Positions 36,745 to 48,227 of a stretch of 64,000 bases of DNA are shown piece by piece (the stretch's first letter is position 1; each line of letters begins with the position of its first letter). The notes under the pieces are model-generated. The model was not told where the DNA came from. It saw only the letters and a program-made list of their open reading frames with translations, and did no database searches. Position numbers and translations under genes: made by a program. The stretch lies in the NCBI GenBank assembly GCA_034670405.1, contig JAXDDX010000213.1, positions 186,001 through 250,000 on the forward strand. Direction: 5' to 3'. The stretch comes from Hoplostethus atlanticus. Taxonomy: Eukaryota; Chordata; Actinopteri; Trachichthyiformes; Trachichthyidae.

Positions 36745-37699
36745 AAAAAAATGATATGATAACGTTTTAACAGCCTGGATCCCCTTTATTTTAGTGATAT
36801 TTCATGACAAATAATGACTGAATGATGTGGTTTCGAATTAAATTCTTCGTGTAAGCCGCAGCCATTTCTGTATGGAAAGTGATGTTTGTCCATAATCTCA
36901 CAATCCAAATGATATTTTCTTTTGCAGAAAACATTTTTAAGCAAACAAAAATGTAATGACGTATTTTTCTGAAAGCATCTGTAATCTGATTACTGTTTTT
37001 AGTAACTGTAACATAGTGCAGCTACTTTTTTTTTTAACTTAATAATAATAATTAATAATTAATAGTAATCACTACTCTAATCCAATTGATCCATTACTCT
37101 CCCAACCTGACAAATGCTCAGTGCAATCCAGAGATTTAGGCATTCTTCCTTTTTTTCCTTGAGAAAATGAAAATGAATGATGTGTTTCATCATTACAGGA
37201 TGGGTGTCTGACACAAAAGCATATGGATCAGTGTTGCTGCATCAGTGATAACCACTCTGCTCAGTTAATGATGTGTCACGCAACCATTAGCTGCCTCCCT
37301 GCAAGGTAGGATACCTTGACGTCATACAGCAGTACTTTTCTCTGTACCCTCTACTCCCATCATCCCTCCTTCCTTTCCTTCTTCCTTCCTAACTTCCTTT
37401 CCTCCTGTTTTTTCCTACATTCCATTTTTTTGGGAGGCGAGTATTTCCTTCATTTAACTGCCTTGCTCAGTTTCAACATCAAGGTTTTTGCCGGGGAGGA
37501 CTGGCGATGTGTCACCATGGAAACCAATGCATAAGCTTACAGAGATTCGCACGATGAAAACACACACTCACACAAACAATGCGATCACGTGCGCATGCAT
37601 ATGTACTTGCATGTGCTGTGTGCATGCTTAGCCACATGCACGTACATATGTGTGCATGTGCAATTATGTTGAAAACTTATTGTTATCTGTCTCCAGGGC

Positions 37700-37748
<49 letters not shown>

Positions 37749-39612
37749 CTTGCGTCTCAAAAGCCAAGTGATATTGTTTGACAGATGCTTTCAGCACGAC
37801 TCTGAAGTGCAGACAGAGACAGCTGTGAATGTAAGGTCACTTAAAGTGTCATTATTTTTCCTCACAATGGATGAAGGTCTCAGCTCACATCATTACTGCC
37901 TGTTGCCCATCCACTATGTATGTTTTTAAAAAAATGAGATCCCCGTCCATTTGAAAAAGTACCAGTCTGCTGGAGAAGCAGTATTACCTTGCCCCGCCGC
38001 TCTCCTATAATGTTGCCAAGAGGGATATATCATGCTATCCCCATTCACCCCCACTCAACCTGCCACTACCGACATGAAATCACCTTATGGAATAAAAATG
38101 ATTAGTCACGAGCTTTGGTTACAAATTAGGAACATTTTTGAAGATGGTCTCATTAAGATCCCTCAATGAATTTCACCTAACACTATGGACATTAAGTGTT
38201 AAAAACTGTTCAGACTGACTGAGAATGATGCCATGATGAGATAAACATGCCTAACAACAATCATGCTTATGACAAGGACTCATATTGCATAATCCTTAGT
38301 GTTTCTAAAGCTAAATCATGAAAAAAAAACTTGTATATGTGTTGGAACTACAGCAAATTATTGATTTGCTCATGAAACTAAGCTGTAGCAGTGGATCTCT
38401 GATCTCTGATCTCGAGTTGTGGATGCTGAAAATGTCTTGTCTAAAAATACTGCAGCCACAATAAAACCACAAAATACAAATACAACAGTTTTTAAAGCCT
38501 AATGCTATTTGCTTTAAGGTGAATCTCACAGTAAAAACACTGCATCCTTCAGCTGGTTAATAATCCTGGCTGAACCTGAGGAAGTTTGATGATTAGCAAT
38601 TTGATTCATCCAAAGTGACAAATTAAATGGCTGCTGTAATTATCACGTTCCGCTGTCATGTAGTGGATGGTAGTAAATCTCTGCACCGTGATGATGATGG
38701 ACGCCTGGGGTGTCATTCTTTCTCCCGGGTCGTGTGTTTTTTAAACATTCTCTCTCCCTCTCTCTCTCTCTGAAGACACAGCATAGAGAGAGAGGGAGAG
38801 GTAGAAAAAGAGACAGTGAGCTGGCAACTGGAGGCAGCCATCTTGGACTGGGTTAAAAGCGTAATCCCGGCCACGCTGTATCAGCAGAAGAGGCGAGATA
38901 AGAGAGCGAGGGAATGCCTGCGCTGGGAAACCCCCTCTGCAGAAGGGGACAGGCACGTGCACAGATACTGCAGATACAGTTGCAGTCAAATAAAACGCCT
39001 GGGTAGGAGGGGGGATACAATAGCATATTGTAGTAGAGGTAGAGGTGTTATTTGAGGGAAGTGGTGTCATCAAATCACAACATGCCAAATACCCTTACCT
39101 TAAATGACAGTGACTGCAATCCTTTTCTGTTAGATTTACTCCATTTAGCTAAAAGATTACAAGCACCAAAGAAAGGCAAGCACCAAAGAAAAGAGCATTC
39201 TTTGCTATTTCAGAAACATCATAATAAAGCGGTTGATTTACACGCACATGCGCAAGTGAAGAATTGTGGATTACGGAGAAAACAAGGTGCAGCTTTGAAA
39301 GAGACCGAGAGACATGTGGACACAGCAGCAGATTTAATTGAGCTTCTCATGCATGAAATTCAGGTCTTTATCGGAGCTTCCTCTACACTGTTACTTAGCA
39401 GTCGTAACCTATCAACCGTCAACCGAGTATTAAAATATTCTGTGAATCCAGTCTGGGGCCACTCCAGGCTAATGTCAAGATTCTCATTAAACCTGCATCA
39501 TATTTGATACATAACAAAAGACAGTTTCAGCAAATACTCTGAGGGTGTCACTTTGACCTGGGGGCTGTGTGCTGGTTAACTCACTAAAGAGCTGTGAGTG
39601 TGAGCCTTGCTA
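36745..39612. other. Non-coding stretch, no convincing gene
   Basis: It includes the dispersed ATTAC repeat at 36985-37060, a pyrimidine-rich tract at 37360-37440 and a (GA)n at 37702-37746. Around 38800-38960 the sequence is more GC-rich and carries GGCAGCCATCTTGG, whose complement contains the YY1-like AAGATGGC. This could be a regulatory segment or first exon, but nothing fixes that. The 151-codon frame at 39052-39507 is uninterrupted but resembles no family I know. Confidence 0.45.
37702..37746. repeat. (GA)n microsatellite
   Basis: About 22 uninterrupted units. Confidence 0.95.
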
Positions 39613-40194
39613 GAGTCGGGGCCGCGACAGACAGAGACAAGTTAGGGGGGCAGAGTTAACGGGCCAGCAGGACGCTTTATTTGCAATCTGCAATAATAAA
39701 TAATATGACCCGGTGTTGACGGCAGATGTTTTTAGCGCCGTCTCCCTCCCTCTCCTGGCAGGTCAGCTGCAGAGAACCAAGGCTTCCAGTCCGCCAGTCT
39801 TCCAGGAGCGTCCTGCTCCAACCCCGACTGGGCAGCTCTTCCAGGCTGCTTCCGGCTGCATCCTCCGTGGACCTCGGTCGGTCGTCGCCGCTGGTGACGG
39901 CCGCTTTCCCACTCCGTCTCTCCCGGCTTGCGCACCTCCCTTCCATCCCGGCAGGCCAGCCGCGGACCTTGGTTCGGTCTCTGCTGCTGCCCTCTCCCGA
40001 CAGCCGACCGGATCCTCTCGATATCCTGTCGGCTCATGCACTCCCGTCAGGCTCTCACACTGACGCTAACGCTCTCCCGCTCACACATGCACACTTAGGC
40101 TAAAAGGCTCGGCTGCAATCAGCCTTAATTGGCCGCAGCCGTGCTGGATCCAGGAAGAATCAGTCCACTGACTCGACTCTCTCCTGGATCCAGC
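39613..40194 (-). mobile_element. Solo-LTR-like element, copy 1
   Basis: On the minus strand this is homologous to the element at 51562-52094. Shared words in order are GGCTGGATCCAGGAGAGAGT, a CCAATTAAGG segment, GAGGATGCAGCCGG, CAGTCGGGGTTGGAG, CTGACCTGCC, GCAAATAAAGCG and CTGCTGGCCCGTTAACTCTG, followed by GTCTCTGTCTGTCGC. An AATAAA signal in the 3' third and a promoter-like 5' part suit an LTR. It carries about 96 bp more than copy 2 between two 20-bp repeats (39865-39883 and 39960-39979). The extreme ends differ from copy 2, so boundaries are approximate. Frames of about 100-125 codons on both strands here reflect its high GC content. Confidence 0.65.
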
Positions 40195-41510
40195 CTACGC
40201 AGTGTGCTGTACCTCACTGCGCTAGTGTAAACTCACAGCAATACGGTGGAAAAGTGTGGATGATACATTTGTGAGTGGCTGTGCATGTTTGTGTAAGTGA
40301 TGTGGGCACATGTACAAGAGTGTTCTTGGATGTTCTTGCATCGAAGTGTATGTGTTGCTGATCGGTCCATTCATTCTACAGTGTGTGCTCAGGTCCTACA
40401 GATCTATACAGCTGGGTGGCACGCACACACACACATACATATTGTATACACACATTCTCACTTACCTCCCCTAACAGCAACCCTACAAACACACCATAAC
40501 CCCCCCCACCCACAGGCAGGTTACTGAGATCAGGGCGTTGATGAGCAGAGAGCTGCTGATCAGTAACAAAGACAGGGTGGTTTATCCTGACGGCAGAATG
40601 AATGATGCTGGTAATGGGAGCTTTTAGAGAGAAAACTGCCTGTGGCCATCGTGCCTGGAATGGCTAATTAGCTGGCTGTTTACTCCGCAGTGTGTTTGTG
40701 TGGAGGTGCACCGTATCGTTAGTGTTACTCTCCTTGCTCTGCAACCTTAGGGAACCTCATTCCAAATGCACGGCGTGTATTATAACACTTTGCAGTGCAT
40801 CATTAGTGTTCACCGTGTTGTGACAACAGGAACATGATGCACGGCAAGTTAAGTCATACTATGCAGAAATGTATGCCTGCCTGAACACACACACACACAC
40901 GCACACACACGCACACGCACACACACACGCACACACACACACACACAATCGTTCTCTTTCCCTCCATCATGCTCCCCTCCAGCTCAGTCATACATACTTG
41001 ATTTGATGTATTACTTTATGGCCTACTCCAATAACACACAACATGCTGAAACATGAGTCAAACATGAATCTGCTCCCTTTGAAAAATAGCTCTAAAACAA
41101 ACCAGCACAATCCGATGAACTGACAACGATTTTTTTTTTGCTGTTGACATCCACCACAAGAAACTGATTTTGTGACAAAGCATAAGCAGCCTAGGATCAT
41201 TGTTTCCATCACTTCTACTTCAGAGATATCAGGCAAGTGTCTTGTGCTCCATTTTTACCCACATTCTCCCTTTTTCATCTTCCTGCAGCTATTTTTACAT
41301 CCGCTCATTCCGGCGACGCAGAGCGCAGAAGTGCAGGCTGATGCAAACAGGAGGGCAAGGAGAGATAATGGTGTTTGGCAGTGTTTTCTCATTCCAATCT
41401 GGATAGTCTACATGTCTAGTGATGTTTTCCTTTGCCGTTTGAAATTACCCTTTATACGACAGGCAGTTCGAGCCAAGAAAACTGATAAATAGACATTCAA
41501 GAGCAGCAGG
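40195..41510. other. Non-coding stretch
   Basis: No gene recognised. A CA-rich array lies at 40884-40947. The remainder is unique. Confidence 0.6.
40884..40947. repeat. (CA)n/(GCAC)n microsatellite
   Basis: CA array interrupted at intervals by G (ACACGCAC), over about 64 bp. Confidence 0.95.
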
Positions 41511-41552
41511 GTGGAGCAGGGTGGAGCAGGGTGGAGCAGGGTGGAGCGCGGA
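41511..41552. repeat. 10-bp tandem repeat (GTGGAGCAGG)
   Basis: Three exact units and a fourth, variant unit (GTGGAGCGCG). Confidence 0.95.
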
Positions 41553-41565
41553 GCAGGTGGGCAGG

Positions 41566-41613
41566 AAGGTGCCTGCTGAAGGTGTCCTGGAGCAAGGCAC
41601 TGAATCCCTAAAT
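41566..41613. repeat. SINE core fragment
   Basis: GGTGTCCTGGAGCAAGGCAC followed by TGAATCCCTAAATGCT matches the conserved core of fish SINEs (the stretch ending in ACTGAACCCC at 53491-53500 in the window's complete SINE). Head and tail are not visible. Confidence 0.45.
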
Positions 41614-41747
41614 GCTTAAAAATGTACAACTTTTTCATTTCACTCATATTTTTATATCACAATCCCATTTTACTTCTTGGTAAAAAAGTGTATGTTTAGT
41701 GGTGTACCAGTAGGTACATAAAAAGTCCAACCAATAATATCATCACA

Positions 41748-41926
41748 GACTCCAGACCTCCTCACCACCTCCACCCCCACCAACCACTAACGAGAGGAAA
41801 CAGAGGACTGTGCAGGTTTACGGACGTTACTTTACAGGATTTCTGGGTTTTGAATTCTTCAAAATTCAAACAGTTATATCCCGACGCCACCTGGGGCCGC
41901 CAACGTGCAAAGTTGCCTTGTGCTTA
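41748..41926. mobile_element. Partial AGCTGCACTA-family TTAA element
   Basis: The right part, with CACCAACCACTAACGAGAGG, GACGCCACCTGGGGCCGCC and AACGTGCAAAGTTGCCTTGTGC, aligns with the right thirds of the elements at 6074-6446 and 60825-61213. The terminal AGCT/TTAA is degraded (TTAT) and the left end is missing. Confidence 0.5.
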
Positions 41927-42797
41927 TATCCTGTGATCTATTAAGGTTTATTTCTTGAAGAGGAAAAAAAAGCACAATCATGTTTTTCACCAAAGCATGC
42001 TTTGATATCTGCTGTTAGAGCTTATAAGCTACAAACCAATTTGTTTAGGTTCTGTAAGCTAAGATTTTGTTCATTCATGTATTGTTTTATTGAACTGTAA
42101 AACCTCTTTTACCCCAGGCACAAGGATCACTGATGTTTAGGGATGATGTTTCACGTTCCTCTGCTGACACCAGAATGGAGGGATTGGTCATAGCTAGCTA
42201 CAACCAGTGCTGTGTGCACCCTGTGTTTATCTCTGGGTAGAACAAGGCCTGAGGTTGGCACAGTGGGAGGTACAGCTTGTGAAAACTGCATGTTGAATAA
42301 TTGATTGTGTACATAAAGCATGGATGTGGGAGATGAAGAGGAGGAGGGGGAGACGGGGCTGGGGGAACAGAAGGATAAATAAATCTACGTTACCTACAGT
42401 AAAGCCTCGCTTCGCCAGCCAATTCAATTCCTTCTTCTTTTTTGTTTTCTCTTCACGTCTCTTTTGTGCTCTCCTCTCTTCTATCTGCCTCAACCCACTC
42501 GTCCATAAAATGAGCCAAAGACTTTTTTCCCAATCTGAATTTTTTTTTGATAAAACTGTCATCAGCCAATAATTGCGGCTGTTTAAAAATGTATTGGCTG
42601 CAGCGAGGCAGCATGGATCCATCAGAATCCTCGGGGGACTATGTAGATGCGACACAGTGTGTGGAGAGACCCTGGCGCTGCTTCCGCTACATAAATTATG
42701 AAAGATGTCTCCTCAAATTGGGTTTCGGATGCAGGGAAACGCAGGTGGAGACTCGGTCGGAGAGCGGGAGGCCGTTAACCGGTCAAGCTAGCACGGG

Positions 42798-42843
<46 letters not shown>

Positions 42844-43140
42844 GGACATGTTTACCTCATTTGCTTGCCGTGGATTGGATAGTTGGAGAAGTTTGTGGAT
42901 CCACATTCAGCATCTGAACACATTTGTGCTGATGAATATTTCAGCGATTCCACCGAGAGACGTTTGTAATGTATTTTTGAGTGATACAAACGGATAACGT
43001 CGAGGGTAATCCATCATTTCAAATCAGATATCTGCTCCACAAACAAGCATGAGATTGGTCACCCATCCCACCGATGCAAGTCCCACTCTGCAGCAAATCT
43101 CAAACGGCCAAGTCTCTCCAATGCAGCCTAAAACGCCAAA
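41927..43140. other. Non-coding or possible regulatory stretch
   Basis: No gene recognised. The 42590-42800 interval is comparatively CpG-rich and reads open for 70 codons (GSMDPSESSGDYVDATQCVE-like) before running into the (GA)n tract. It could be a 5' exon or regulatory DNA, but I see no splice or promoter evidence strong enough to call it. Confidence 0.4.
42800..42842. repeat. (GA)n microsatellite
   Basis: About 21 uninterrupted units. Confidence 0.95.
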
Positions 43141-43260
43141 GCAGGGGCGTCCTGCTGGTGGCTCAGTGGTTTAAGGAAGCATACCACATAACCGTGACAT
43201 CCTGGGTTCTCTCTCTACCGACATATAAAGGCAAAATGCCCAAAGAATAATCTTAAAAAA
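43141..43260 (+). mobile_element. tRNA-derived SINE, internally deleted
   Basis: The head contains GGTGGCTCAGTGGTTTAAGG (A box region, 43157-43176) and GACATCCTGGGTTC (B box region, 43196-43209). The tail ATAAAGGCAAAATGCCCAAA plus GAATAATCTT (43224-43253) follows after only about 15 bp, ending in a short A-run. Full-length relatives that I know of in fish have a longer pyrimidine-rich spacer between head and tail, so this copy appears internally deleted. Confidence 0.7.
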
Positions 43261-44969
43261 ACACCAAAGCACCACGAGCAGCAATCAGCCAAACAATAAT
43301 GGAGTTTAATTTGTCTGAGAGCCTCCATTTGTGCGTGATAAAAGGAGATGTCACATAAAACTACCCTCATCGATTGAGTGTAAACATAAAACAAATCCGC
43401 ACCATATATTACTGAGCCGGAGACGTGGCTACTGCAGTTTGGTGCTTTTCGAGAGGGAAACAGGAGACGGCGGTCCATCATTACTCACTGAGCACAGGCC
43501 TGGAAAATCAAGGTAGTAGACACTTTAACTGAACAATGCAGCAGTACACCAGCGGGGCACTTCATTAAACATGCTGGTAATAGCTTTTTTTTTTCAGATA
43601 TTTGCTAAAACAAAGCGCTACTGTACCACAGGTTAGGATTAACTAAAGATCATTCTCTGAAACTCAATCACCACCCAGACGGGGAACAAATAGAAGTCCC
43701 TAAATAGTGGTGCAAAGTCCCTTTCTGCTCTCGATAGCCCCGACTTCAGATTACACTTTATTCTCTTCCCTCTCCACATGAGCACCAGCAGTATCGTAGT
43801 TCCTCCATTCGCAAACAAATTACAATCAGAATCGCATTTAACCGCCATTTACATTCACACGCACTAGTAATTTGCTTTGTGAGTTGGTGCGCAAAACATA
43901 ACTGCATTAAAATGTACAGGCATACGCACGCCCGTGACATCTAAAGTACACAGAGGACCTCATTCGATGCTTACAATCTACATAGATTGAATTTACAAAA
44001 AACGAGAACATCCAAATATTATTTTATTGTAGAGAGAAATTGCCAAACTCGCTCGGCGCTCTGGCTTCAGACCCACGTGATGTTCTGTGCTTGAGGCGGA
44101 GGGATAATAAGTACTTGGGAGGTTTGACTCTGGATTAGGAGGGAAAAGTTGGCTCTCCGTTTCCGTGAGGGGAGGATAGATAAGTGTGAAAATGCAAGAT
44201 TAGAAACCAGCCATCAGCCGGTTTGACTCGACTGTGGTTGCGTTTTCAATGCCCAGTTGGACAGAAAGCGAACGAAGGGCTGCGGCCGTCAAAAAATAGG
44301 TCACAGAAGTTGAAATGCACAGGGAAAAATGTCAGAGTTGTGTGCCTTTGTTGAAGAGAGTCTAGTTGTCATGTTAAACTAAGAGAGATAAAAAAAGAAG
44401 AAGGTTGGAGCAGAGAGAGAGAGAGAAGAAAGGGAGAGACAGACAGAAAGAGGGCGAGGGGGAAGAGTCAAAGGAAGCAGAGAGTATTCAAACGTTCATC
44501 ACCTCCATCAGCCATTGCAAATACAATGGAGATAATGGCAACCTAATGGTGAGTCTATTGAGATACACTTCAGACTGAAGACCGAATCAAATGAAAATAG
44601 TATTATCTCTGTTTTGCATCTGCATCTGCTTCCTAACCAGCTGGACGAGGAAACGACCAATGTATGTTGGGACCTATTTCCTGCAGATATCCAGGAACGT
44701 GACAATACAGTGGGAATGAGATGTGAGATGAAACCGAAGCTTCAACCTACAACAGTGAGGTTAAAGGAAAAGCATGTCTCCTGTCACACACGTGCACACA
44801 CATTTGAAATGTTTGGATTTACTGAATTAAATTACAATATACACAGGATTCAAATGCCACAGAGGTTCAACGTGATATCAGGATTAGTCTTACTGCAGAG
44901 ACTGGACAGACCTTTGCTAGCCGTCCTTTGTTGGACAGGCCTGCAGTCTGTAATCCTCTATCAGCAAGT

Positions 44970-44989
44970 TTGTGTGTGTGTGTGTGTGT
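44970..44989. repeat. (GT)n microsatellite
   Basis: Ten uninterrupted units. Confidence 0.9.
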
Positions 44990-45360
44990 CCAAGGCTGCC
45001 AAATGTCACAACCATCAAATATCACAAACATAGCCAAGACCTCTGGTACAGTAAGTGCAGCTAAGGGCTGATCGTTGGTCAGTTTGCTCCTTGTAAAGGT
45101 CAAAAGGACAAGCTACTGTATCTCAAGGATAAGCACTTCTGTCTGCTCTTCATTTACACAACGACATCAGGGGCGTTGGGAATATCGGGGGCCCATAAAT
45201 CATTTCAACATCACACGTGTTTGTGTAGACATGTAGGTAGCAGCTCACTGACCAAATCAGCAATACAATCATGTCTCGCAGTGTAAAGGCCTTTGTATGC
45301 ATCGCAACCGCTCACAATATGTGCAATTGTTCCTAGTTGTTGAACTAAATCACAGTGCAG

Positions 45361-45405
<45 letters not shown>
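45361..45405. repeat. (AC)n microsatellite
   Basis: About 22 uninterrupted units, followed by more CA-rich sequence to about 45530. Confidence 0.95.
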
Positions 45406-45406
<1 letters not shown>

Positions 45407-45972
45407 GGCAAATACATATATAAACGTATACTCTCTCACACTTGCATGCACAGACACACACATGCATTAACACATATTTACTCACCAGTACACTTCCTCC
45501 GCTCCCACATGTACACACACACAAACACAGCAGTGGGTCTCGATGACCAATGGACCATTTCTTTCGTAGTGATCGATCCGTATGACAGAGCCATGTTGAA
45601 AAATGGCACACGCCACGGCAGAAAAAAGTGATCTCATGAACTTACACCGGGGCATGTGCGTACCTATCTCCTGCTCCGTTGTGATTTGTAAATCGTTAAC
45701 ACACTGCCATGGGAGGCAAAGCAGTTTACTGGGGGATGAAATGATATATCTGACAGCATCAAAATGTGTTGTGAGTCACGTGGCGGGATGGAGAGATATC
45801 ATGGTGGAGTGTTAGTGTAGTTGAGGGCTGGTAACAGATTACAAACCACTTAGCTCTTCTTCTATCACTGTTATTATTCCTCACCTCGCTCTATAGGTGA
45901 ACCCACTGATTCAGCAGGTAGTGTAAACATGAACACATACATCTCCCGGTAAATAAGTCTTTATATATGAGG

Positions 45973-45976
<4 letters not shown>

Positions 45977-46030
<54 letters not shown>

Positions 46031-46164
46031 TCAAATGCCCCCCCGCCCCCCCACTCCCATTTTCCCACACACTCAAAGTCATTAGTCATCCACCACCACA
46101 ACCACCCTCGAAACACACACACAGACAGACACATACATACAAACACACACACAAGCACACTTAA
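45977..46164. repeat. (CT)n followed by CA-rich tract
   Basis: About 21 CT units (45977-46019), then C-rich and CACA-rich sequence to 46164. On the plus strand the whole interval is nearly free of G. Confidence 0.9.
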
Positions 46165-47354
46165 ACATAAAGACTGTAACTACAGCATTTCCTCCAGCAT
46201 ATTTCCCCAGGGCCCAGTGTGGAAGCATACATGCTATATCTCGGTTGGTTCCTTTATGGCTTGTTGCTAATAGGTTTTGTGTAAATAACAGCCGATGTTA
46301 CCTCGATTACTGCAGCAAGCGTTACAACCACGGGGTGATGTGCAGTCAAAGTACCACGAGTTGTGTTGAAAAATAACACAAATAGAGTGAAAAGCTGCAG
46401 ATCAGATCAAATTGTCTTTAAATTGTAAGCAAAGGGTGTGATAGTGAATGCCTGAATGACCCGAAGGTTGCTGGACATGAATCCTACACGGTGCACCCTG
46501 GATTTGTAAGACCGCTGTGAATTTTTTTTTTTATGGGAAAATCATTAACAGAATCTCAAAATGTCTTCAAGCTAGCTTGGTTAGCTAACGTGTTTCACCA
46601 ATACAGTTTTCCAGCAACCAAAACTCTGATAAACCATCTACAGTAGCAACCTTGTTTTTGTATGAAGTTTACAAAATCAATTTCCACACAGTTTTCCAAG
46701 TTATCATCCCAGAGGAAAACTGCTCTTCTGCTCAGACTCGTCCTTTTCGATTTGTCGATCTCAATTCTGTAGTATTTTGTGATCACCTGCGTATGAAATG
46801 TTTCTCCTAAAAGGAAGCCAGGAAGAGATAACAGTGAGAATACATTCTTGAGACTCTATGAGATAAATTTGAAGATGCTAACTGTGCCTGTTTGAGAAGA
46901 AGCATCCATGTCATCCATGTCTCATAAAACATCATATTGAGTTTTGAGATCTTTCTCTAATCTCATGGTCTCATGCATGGAGAAACATTAAGAGAGTTAA
47001 ATGACACTTATTTAAGATCAGTTGGTGATCTGTTGTGAGTGAGATAAACAAGCTCACATGTGGTTGATGTGCTGATGTGCTATATCCTGACTCAAAGCCA
47101 GTTTAAAAAGCAATACTTCTGAAAGAAGCACCTTCCATTCTTCAGATGACTTTGACCTCAAAACAGGAACTAATTTAACAAGAGAGCAATAGGAGGCTGT
47201 TCTGGTTAACAAGGTAATAGAAACCAGCTTTGGGGGAAATCTGCTATTTAACAGCACATGAAGAGATGGTGTGAATCAAGGTGTTGGGGAAAGGATATCA
47301 GACACCATACTGAAGAGGCCTGGGCTGCTAGAACAACATACACAAAACACACAT

Positions 47355-47395
47355 ATAAGTATTAATAAGTATTAATAAGTATTATAAGTATTAAT
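47355..47395. repeat. 11-bp tandem repeat (ATAAGTATTA)
   Basis: Four near-identical units of TATAAGTATTA/AATAAGTATTA. Confidence 0.9.
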
Positions 47396-48227
47396 CACCT
47401 GCAGAGATGAATTAATGCCTCAGCAGCTTTGTTTGACGAGAATGGTCACAGATCTGAGTCTATCTGGCTTAGACACCAGACACAATGTATTATTTACCAG
47501 TGTTTTTGTATTCTTCCCTGGCAGGTCTGCAGCGAAGCCGCATAGAAAAATTGATAGATACATGATACAAGTCAAATGATCTTTGCCTGGGGAATGTCAA
47601 GAGTGTAAGGCAATTTCATGGTTATCGATTCTGGCTGCGACCATTTCTACCGCCTCCATTTTGCCTGTGACCTTTCCCGCAGGTCAAGCTGGGGTCAGTT
47701 TGAGGTTTCTTCTGGCAACAAACAGTTTCCCCAGAGGCCCCTACAGAGCAGCTTGCCAGATGGTGCAGTTCATTAAAAAGGAGAGCCAATTTAGTGAATT
47801 TAGGGGGATTAGGAGAATATATTAACTCCTCCAATGGCGGTACAGGAATACACGGCATCGCCAAAGCTTCCTCCCACACTGTTACTCAGAGGAGATCAAA
47901 CAGAAACGGAGAGAGCTGAGATTCCCTTAGCGGATATGGGGAGAGAAAAAGAGCAAGAGAGAGATAAATGTTCTTATTTATCAAGCTGGGCTGATGAGAT
48001 AGCGTTCAGGCTAACTTTGGTGCTTTATCAAAACTAAATTACAATCTGCTGCGTCACCACTTCCTAAGGTCGTCCTGGTAAGACACACAAACCTGACGCC
48101 AATGCTTCTTTTTGCTTTTCTTTTTTTCATTTGTGCCACTAATGTGGGTTTATAAACAGTAAACAAGAAGAAGATTATGAAGATTCTTTGGAAGCAGCAC
48201 ATTCAAGGATTTGATTGGTGGTGGGGT

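Larger units (their letters stand above)
43261..48227. other. Intergenic or intronic stretch with microsatellites
   Basis: No gene recognised over about 5 kb. The segments 43270-43520 and 44060-44350 are unique, moderately GC-rich and free of simple repeat, so are candidate regulatory DNA. Microsatellites are listed separately. A short 11-bp repeat lies at 47355-47395. Frames of up to 139 codons are unsupported. Confidence 0.5.

Noticed and set aside
39052-39507. 151-codon plus-strand frame
   Set aside because: It is uninterrupted and not low complexity, but I recognise no family, and no splice partner or start context supports it. Left as non-coding pending a protein search.
39713-40103. 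Several GC-rich frames of 92-125 codons on both strands
   Set aside because: They fall inside the solo-LTR-like copy 1. Copy 2 does not preserve them over their length.
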